Below, one piece after another: positions 38,250-42,778 of a stretch of DNA of 42,778 nt. The DNA lies in the IMG/VR virus record IMGVR_UViG_3300037557_000148, positions 1 to 42,778 of that record. One strand, 5' to 3'. The translations under genes and the position numbers were made by a program. The stretch's first letter is position 1. The number at the start of each line of letters is the position of its first letter. A model generated the notes under the pieces. The model was not told the origin of the DNA. It saw only the letters and a program-made list of their open reading frames with translations, and searched no databases. The DNA comes from a virus.

Positions 38250-38333
38250 ATGATGTTTGGAGTAATTGATGTGCTATTGAGCATGTTTGAATGGGATTTT
38301 GACGACCTCATTCTAGAGGATGATACCAAATGA
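38250..38333 (+). CDS. 27-residue microprotein
   Basis: ATG 38250 follows GGGTGAATA. Short amphipathic helix (VIDVLLSMFEWDFDDLIL) with acidic tail. Stop overlaps the next start (ATGA). Supported only by coupling. Confidence 0.38.
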   Translation: MMFGVIDVLLSMFEWDFDDLILEDDTK

Positions 38334-38407
38334 TATTGGTAGATTTACTATTGACACCATATAGGCTAGTAGTTGGTATCATTGCATTGGGTAAATTCCG
38401 CCCATGA
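38330..38407 (+). CDS. 25-residue hydrophobic microprotein
   Basis: ATGA overlap with the preceding microprotein. MILVDLLLTPYRLVVGIIALG is membrane-like, ending in KFRP. It is the last plus-strand frame before the convergent junction; supported only by coupling. Confidence 0.38.
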   Translation: MILVDLLLTPYRLVVGIIALGKFRP

Positions 38408-38420
38408 AATTAGATTGCAA

Positions 38421-38532
38421 ATTAGAAATAAATATGCCTCTCAAAGTAGGGGGTATACGCACACGGTTTTACAGTTTCTGATAATTACCACAATAACAGC
38501 AGAAAACCCCACCCCCACTGCAAATTTCTAAT
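38421..38532. repeat. inverted repeat ATTAGAAAT / ATTTCTAAT
   Basis: Nine-base arms at 38421-38429 and 38524-38532, separated by 94 bases, too far apart for a simple terminator hairpin. Heptamer TGCAAAT occurs beside each arm and again at 38555. Could be a protein-binding site; chance is not excluded. Confidence 0.35.
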
Positions 38533-38563
38533 GGCCGATAAGCCAAACAGAATATGCAAATGG

Positions 38564-38570
38564 TTTTTTT
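38564..38570 (+). terminator. T-run terminator of plus-strand operon
   Basis: Seven consecutive T after TGCAAATGG, about 155 bases past the last plus-strand stop. Archaeal RNA polymerase terminates at such oligo-T tracts without a hairpin. It lies just beyond the 3' end of the opposing operon. Confidence 0.5.
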
Positions 38571-38574
38571 CATA

Positions 38575-38901
38575 TTAACAGTCTACGCCGTCAGTAAACC
38601 CATCCACCGTTTTCAAGTGAATGTAGCATTGTTTCACTATGTTATACTGAGTCTTAGCAGCAGAATCATTCATTTCCAATCTACCATTAAATCCGCCGAT
38701 AGGTGAAGCCCCATCATCATACGCAGATTCACTAGCATATATTTTTCCACTGAAATAAATTGGGTATGTCTTTGTCTCAACTTCTTCACCATCAACAATA
38801 GAGTGTTCTATCTCTCTATCACATCCAGTATTAGTTACCACGCAATGCGCGTATTCACAAGTTATTCCATAAGGTGTTTCGTATTCTATTCTTAGTGCCA
38901 T
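38575..38901 (-). CDS. putative virion/tail-associated protein
   Basis: 108 residues, beta-rich. MALRIEYETPYGITCEYAHCVV resembles small proteins often encoded after phage tail fibres (MALxLxYTTxxGVTxxxAYhxI), here from memory. Four cysteines near both ends are unusual for it. Last gene of the minus-strand operon; GAGATGATAAA precedes the start. Confidence 0.6.
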   Translation of the reverse strand: MALRIEYETPYGITCEYAHCVVTNTGCDREIEHSIVDGEEVETKTYPIYFSGKIYASESAYDDGASPIGGFNGRLEMNDSAAKTQYNIVKQCYIHLKTVDGFTDGVDC

Positions 38902-38924
38902 TTTATCATCTCGTTTAATTCATT

Positions 38925-38933
38925 CTATTTATG
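38925..38933 (-). promoter_or_regulatory. possible TATA element CATAAATAG (minus strand)
   Basis: Reads CATAAATAG on the minus strand, starting 32 bases before ATG 38901, in the short gap after the preceding minus-strand gene. It is the same nonamer as at 37929. May give extra transcripts of the last gene. Confidence 0.3.
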
Positions 38934-38936
38934 TGT

Positions 38937-39188
38937 TCATATCCAATCAGGTTCTGTTGGAAAGTTATCTGCCGCTTCATTAGCCGTTTCATAATCTGTT
39001 ATGTCTCTTAATGCTTGTCTGTATGTAGTTAATTCTGTTTGTTGCTCAGTAGTAAGATTGTTGAATCTATCTGATAGCATCCATAGGTCTGATTGTCTGA
39101 ATCGCATTCTTCTTTCAGCATCAATAAACCCCCAATCACATTCCTCAAGCGTTATTATTCCATCAGTTACTGCTTGCCTTAAACTCAT
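38937..39188 (-). CDS. tail-fibre assembly chaperone-like protein
   Basis: 83 residues. RRMRFRQSDLWMLSDRFNNLTTEQQTELTTYRQALRDIT...FPTEPDWI closely follows the pattern of phage tail-fibre assembly and related proteins (R...RDxLLxxTDW...LTxEQxxxWxxYRQALRDIP...FPxxPxWP). These assist folding or trimerisation of the fibre. Position directly after fibre genes supports this. GGATGGATTGAT precedes the ATG. Confidence 0.75.
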   Translation of the reverse strand: MSLRQAVTDGIITLEECDWGFIDAERRMRFRQSDLWMLSDRFNNLTTEQQTELTTYRQALRDITDYETANEAADNFPTEPDWI

Positions 39189-39189
39189 A

Positions 39190-39822
39190 TCAATCCATCC
39201 TCACTAATACTTGAAGTTTACCCGGCGACCAATAGAAATGGAAATTACCACCTGCTAAAGTCGCTGTTGAAGGTAAAGATGATGAATAACTTTGACTTTT
39301 CATCATGTTTGAACTTCCTGTTGATGCTGCGCTAGGTTGTCCTCCAAATGTTGAACCCAAATAACCAATGTTTAGAATATATACATTAGGTGCATTACTT
39401 TGACTGGTTCTTGTCCACCCAATCCAATACTGTGTATCTTTTACAAGGGTAGGTGTTCCGCCTGACCACGAACTTTCATATATTGCCCCAGTATTGCTTG
39501 TTGAAAAAGTTAATTTACCCAAAAGAGTATTTGGTTGACCATTTGAATCTGAATAAACGCCTACCTCTATACTGTTAGTAAGGCTTGTGTTATTTCGTAT
39601 TCCTAATTGGTCTATTGTTCCTGATGCATATGAGATAAATGGATAGTATAAGACATGAGGGGCCCAAGTAGCGGATGATGATTGGTAGCCACCCGCACCA
39701 TAAGGCAAGACAGAATGAGCATAAAAATCAGTTGTTGTTTCAACTACTCTTAAGTCATTACCTGTTGAGCCATCATCTATTGTTCCATCGCTTTTTGTCC
39801 TTCTAAACGGATGCCTACCCAC
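39190..39822 (-). CDS. putative distal fibre/receptor-binding protein
   Basis: 210 residues from GTG 39822, chosen because GAGGTGA (39834-39828) is five bases upstream; GTG 39831 overlaps that site. Ser/Thr/Gly-rich and strand-forming throughout, e.g. NSIEVGVYSDSNGQPNTLLG and VKDTQYWIGWTRT, like carbohydrate-binding beta-sandwich modules of tail fibres. No catalytic motif. It lies one base after the long fibre gene and probably supplies host recognition. Confidence 0.65.
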   Translation of the reverse strand: MGRHPFRRTKSDGTIDDGSTGNDLRVVETTTDFYAHSVLPYGAGGYQSSSATWAPHVLYYPFISYASGTIDQLGIRNNTSLTNSIEVGVYSDSNGQPNTLLGKLTFSTSNTGAIYESSWSGGTPTLVKDTQYWIGWTRTSQSNAPNVYILNIGYLGSTFGGQPSAASTGSSNMMKSQSYSSSLPSTATLAGGNFHFYWSPGKLQVLVRMD

Positions 39823-39832
39823 TTCAATCACC

Positions 39833-42778
39833 TCATATTAATTTGTTATGCAATACTACTGCATGGAATGCAACTGAAATAGCAGCAGTGCTGCCTTGTT
39901 TATTTTGATACCTAATTCTAAGTGTATCATCTGATGAATCGTAATCAGCATCCAACGTTCCTATTCTAGACGCTCCGGTATACATGATAGCCCATTCTGT
40001 GAAATTGACATATCTTGTCCATGTTCCTAACACTTGTCTTTCAACCCCTTGAACTAATGCTTTGAAAGATTCTATTTCATCAGCAGTTCCATCTTCTACT
40101 GATACGGTTAATTCAATTGTTTGGTGTCCTCCTGTGCCTGTCAAATCATCTAAATCAAAGTTCATCAATTCAACATAACCATCATCAGCAAGAGATGAAT
40201 CACTCACTGTTCCGGCTACTATACCCGAATCATCGTTAGCACCTGTGTAATATCCACTTGTAGTTCCACTACTTCCTGTCCCTATGGTTACATCTGTAAT
40301 GATTGATGTAGCCGTTCCTGATGCTGCTGCCCAAGAGGTAGTCCCATTTGTGTTAGCAGTTAGGACATAGCCCGTTGTTCCAGTGACGGCAGTTGGGAGA
40401 GTGTATGCTTCATTGATTGTGACACCATCTTCTATTTCTAACACGATTTCTTGAGTCCCTGCAACCATTGTTTTGAACTGTAAAGCACCATCATTTGTTC
40501 CGCTTGTTACATCTTTTGCTATTGCAGAGATTTTGGCATAAGTGCGTTCTCCCCCTGCACTATCTTCACCATTAAATCCTATGTTACCTAAAGCGTCATT
40601 ATCTGCTGGTGAAGAACTATCCCTGTATAATTTTAAAGATGGGCCATTATTAGCATCATCGTCTCCATCAAGAAGAAGTAATGTTGGGCCAGTTGCAGTA
40701 GCATCATCTCTTGATACAGTAAGCATTCCTTCGGTTACAGGAGAAGTTAATGAGCCAATTTTAATTTTACCGGCTGAGTCACCTGTAATCCAAACAGGGC
40801 TACCGTCGCCCGAAGAAATTGAGAGTTGGTCGTCACCTGTTGCACTCGCTACATCAGCCGCACCGATGACCACATTGTTGTCGCCCGTAGTGATATTGTC
40901 GCCAGCGGTCCACCCTATGGTGATGTTTTTATGCGCCGCCGCAGCGAGATTGTAGCCCGACTGGTAGCCTAACCCGATATTGTAGTCACCAGTCAATGCG
41001 CCATTCGATACGGCTCCGTAACCAATACCTATGTTATGGCCACCCGTATTATCAGGATTACTTAGTGCGCTATATCCTACAGCAATACTGTATGTGGGGT
41101 CACCATAGAACATAGCCTGATAGCCAATTGCAGTATTACCTCCCTCTGTATCTAATTGCGTCCCTGTTTGGTGACCTATCAGAGTGTTGTAATCTCCACT
41201 GGTAAGGTCTTCACCGGCATAGTTTCCCATAACTACATTTTTTATGCCACCATTAGAGAGACGCATAGCCTCGTAGCCAATGGCGATGTTGTCATCATGG
41301 GTGTCTGAGTCATGTAAAGCCGTGTACCCAATAGCGATATTTCGTGAGCCTGTGGATATAGTAGCACCAGCAGATGTCCCTAACATTGTATTGTAATCTC
41401 CTGTTGTTACAGAATCGCCAGCACTTGCACCTATGGCTATGTTGTCCCTTCCACCATCTGCTAAGTAGAGGGTTCTATACCCAATACCTATGTTATTCCA
41501 ATCTCCTGTTGAAGTATAATTAGATTCATAACCTATTGCTATTGTCCTGCTCGCCCCATCTGTTATGTTTTTCCCGGCTGAATTACCCAATAGAATACTA
41601 CCGTCAGCAGTTGTGAGAGCCTCCCCTGCTCTGTAACCAATGGCGATGTTATTATCTCCGGTAGTAATATTTTCAAGAGCCTCGTTACCAATTGCTACAT
41701 TCCATTTTGCGTGGCTACTTACACCATACATTGCACTTGCGCCTATTGCTACATTGAATCCACCACTTGTATTAGCCCCTTGATGGGCCATGTAACCAAT
41801 TGCTACATTTGAATTACTTACTGTGTTCCTTAGTGCCGCATATCCTAATGCGGCATTATTCGTTACTGTTTCTGCTTCTTTGAGTGTTTGACCACCAATT
41901 GTTGTATTGTAGTCGCCGGAAGTAATCTTTTCCTGAGAGTATTGACCAATAGCAATATCCTGAGTTCCATTTGTTATGGATTTGAATACATCTGAACCAA
42001 TACCTACATTGTAATTTGCACTACTTAGTGTTCCTGTCGTTGGTGCGCTTCCATCACTATTAGTCTGTATTAGAATTGAATCTGTGAAGTTAGTAGCATC
42101 CATTAGCACATCATCTAATGCACCAATATCAGAAGCACCACCGACTGCTGAACCTGCTACTGTTAGAGAGCCGGGTATATTCACTACACCTGCTGAACTA
42201 CCTTCAATCCAAACAGGACTTCCATCTCCTGATGCTATTATTAAAGTATCATCTGTTGAAGCCGAAGCCGCACTTGCATCACCTATAATCACATTGTTAG
42301 AACCAGATTGGAGATTATTTCCAGCAGTATTTCCTATTAATATGTTTTTAGCACCCGTAACTTGTTGCCCTGCTTGTGTGCCAATACCAATGTTATATCC
42401 ACCTGCGGCTGAACCGTTTAAAGATTGATAACCTACCCCGATATTATGATTACCTGTTACCGCATTACCGTTTAGGCTGTAATAACCAACCGCAGTATTG
42501 TAATCTCCGCTTGTGATATTAGAACCGGCTGATTTACCAATACCTGTATTTCTATTACCGCTACTTAAGGAATCTAAAGAGTTTCCACCTACACCTACAT
42601 TATCGCTACTTGTAATAGCATCAGATAACTCATTGAGAGCAGAAGCACCACCGACTGCTGAACCAGCAACAGTTAGAGAACCTGCAATGTTTACTACACC
42701 AGCAGCAGATATAGTCATTCTTTCTGTTCCAGCAGTTGAGAATCCTAATATGTCTGTTCCGCCTCTATACATTCCTGT
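39833..42778 (-). CDS. long tail fibre with ~30 YadA-head-like repeats (5' end cut off)
   Basis: At least 981 residues; the frame is open at the right edge, so the N-terminus is missing. Most of the first ~690 residues are about thirty ~20-residue units of the type NxAIGYxAxxxxTxGDxN, resembling the left-handed beta-roll repeats (Hep/Hag) of trimeric adhesin heads, also common in marine phage fibres. A linker block, SLTVAGSAVGGAS, occurs twice and DGSPVWIxGxSAG twice. The C-terminal ~280 residues are a non-repetitive domain with a beta-rich receptor-binding look. No peptidase S74 chaperone is seen. The protein would be a trimeric adhesion fibre. Confidence 0.82.
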   Translation of the reverse strand, partial: TGMYRGGTDILGFSTAGTERMTISAAGVVNIAGSLTVAGSAVGGASALNELSDAITSSDNVGVGGNSLDSLSSGNRNTGIGKSAGSNITSGDYNTAVGYYSLNGNAVTGNHNIGVGYQSLNGSAAGGYNIGIGTQAGQQVTGAKNILIGNTAGNNLQSGSNNVIIGDASAASASTDDTLIIASGDGSPVWIEGSSAGVVNIPGSLTVAGSAVGGASDIGALDDVLMDATNFTDSILIQTNSDGSAPTTGTLSSANYNVGIGSDVFKSITNGTQDIAIGQYSQEKITSGDYNTTIGGQTLKEAETVTNNAALGYAALRNTVSNSNVAIGYMAHQGANTSGGFNVAIGASAMYGVSSHAKWNVAIGNEALENITTGDNNIAIGYRAGEALTTADGSILLGNSAGKNITDGASRTIAIGYESNYTSTGDWNNIGIGYRTLYLADGGRDNIAIGASAGDSVTTGDYNTMLGTSAGATISTGSRNIAIGYTALHDSDTHDDNIAIGYEAMRLSNGGIKNVVMGNYAGEDLTSGDYNTLIGHQTGTQLDTEGGNTAIGYQAMFYGDPTYSIAVGYSALSNPDNTGGHNIGIGYGAVSNGALTGDYNIGLGYQSGYNLAAAAHKNITIGWTAGDNITTGDNNVVIGAADVASATGDDQLSISSGDGSPVWITGDSAGKIKIGSLTSPVTEGMLTVSRDDATATGPTLLLLDGDDDANNGPSLKLYRDSSSPADNDALGNIGFNGEDSAGGERTYAKISAIAKDVTSGTNDGALQFKTMVAGTQEIVLEIEDGVTINEAYTLPTAVTGTTGYVLTANTNGTTSWAAASGTATSIITDVTIGTGSSGTTSGYYTGANDDSGIVAGTVSDSSLADDGYVELMNFDLDDLTGTGGHQTIELTVSVEDGTADEIESFKALVQGVERQVLGTWTRYVNFTEWAIMYTGASRIGTLDADYDSSDDTLRIRYQNKQGSTAAISVAFHAVVLHNKLI
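40850..42650 (-). repeat. imperfect tandem repeats encoding fibre beta-roll units
   Basis: Roughly thirty degenerate ~60-base units, each encoding an N-x-x-I/L/V-G core. Two near-identical blocks (GCACCACCGACTGCTGAACC around 42136 and 42648) are separated by ~510 bases, showing duplication of a larger module. Confidence 0.8.

Larger units (their letters stand above)
38408..38574. other. convergent intergenic junction
   Basis: 167 bases without a gene, between plus-strand (left) and minus-strand (right) operons. It holds a 9-bp inverted repeat (ATTAGAAAT 38421-38429 and ATTTCTAAT 38524-38532), three TGCAAAT heptamers, a C-rich stretch (ACCCCCACT) and a T-run at its right end. No promoter or ribosome site is evident. 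Possible transcription-termination or replication-related site. Confidence 0.6.

Noticed and set aside
40850-42650. Repeats as a CRISPR array or DNA-level iterons
   Set aside because: Units are degenerate, in frame and coding (N-x-I-G motif); there are no identical repeats with unique spacers.
2-42778. tRNA, rRNA, integrase or attachment site
   Set aside because: None recognised by reading both strands; a covariance-model tRNA scan would be needed to be certain.

Overview
The window looks like part of a double-stranded DNA virus of archaea, most likely a tailed virus of marine Euryarchaeota of the magrovirus type (host Marine Group II/Poseidoniales); host and lineage are inferred. The replication set is archaeal: ATP-dependent DNA ligase, clamp-loader small subunit, PCNA-like clamp, family B DNA polymerase, primase with an iron-sulfur domain, XPF-type nuclease, Cas4-like nuclease and a group II chaperonin (thermosome). 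Genes are packed with ATGA/TGATG overlaps. Operons are headed by an archaeal TATA box (TATATAAA) inside a longer, nearly identical promoter element. A repeat-rich fibre and a fibre-assembly-like protein are typical of tailed viruses. No rRNA, tRNA, CRISPR array, integrase or insertion sequence was seen.

Layout. 2-1373: end of a plus-strand operon (ligase, cut by the window edge, plus two small genes). 1391-6771: first promoter; a large protein with a phosphohistidine-swivel-like segment, a tyrosine-phosphatase-like protein, then unknown genes. 6780-11753: second promoter; a 605-aa unknown, several small Zn-binding or helical proteins and a PC4-like protein. 11742-20009: third promoter; an EF-hand membrane protein, a block of zinc-ribbon proteins, a 1040-aa orphan, a kinase-fold protein and a possible ligase-domain relative. 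20012-27967: fourth promoter; clamp loader, candidate RPA, a RecA-like ATPase split into two genes around a DUF3846-like gene, PCNA, PolB. 27964-32556: fifth promoter; a MazG-like protein, Zn microproteins, Cas4-like nuclease, primase, XPF nuclease. 32553-38407: sixth promoter; P-loop candidate helicase, DEDD exonuclease, thermosome, small Zn or membrane proteins. 38408-38574: convergent junction. 38575-42778: minus-strand virion genes (tail-fibre module), continuing past the right edge.

The plus-strand genes supply DNA replication, repair, protein folding and probably host takeover. The minus-strand genes supply the adsorption apparatus. The TTGACTATATAAACAA element occurs only on the plus-strand replication side, which suggests coordinated early transcription by host TBP/TFB. 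The points most worth a second look are the split ATPase, the swivel-domain/phosphatase pair, the six-copy promoter, the single-chain primase, the His substitution in PolB motif C, and about twenty tiny cysteine-rich proteins.
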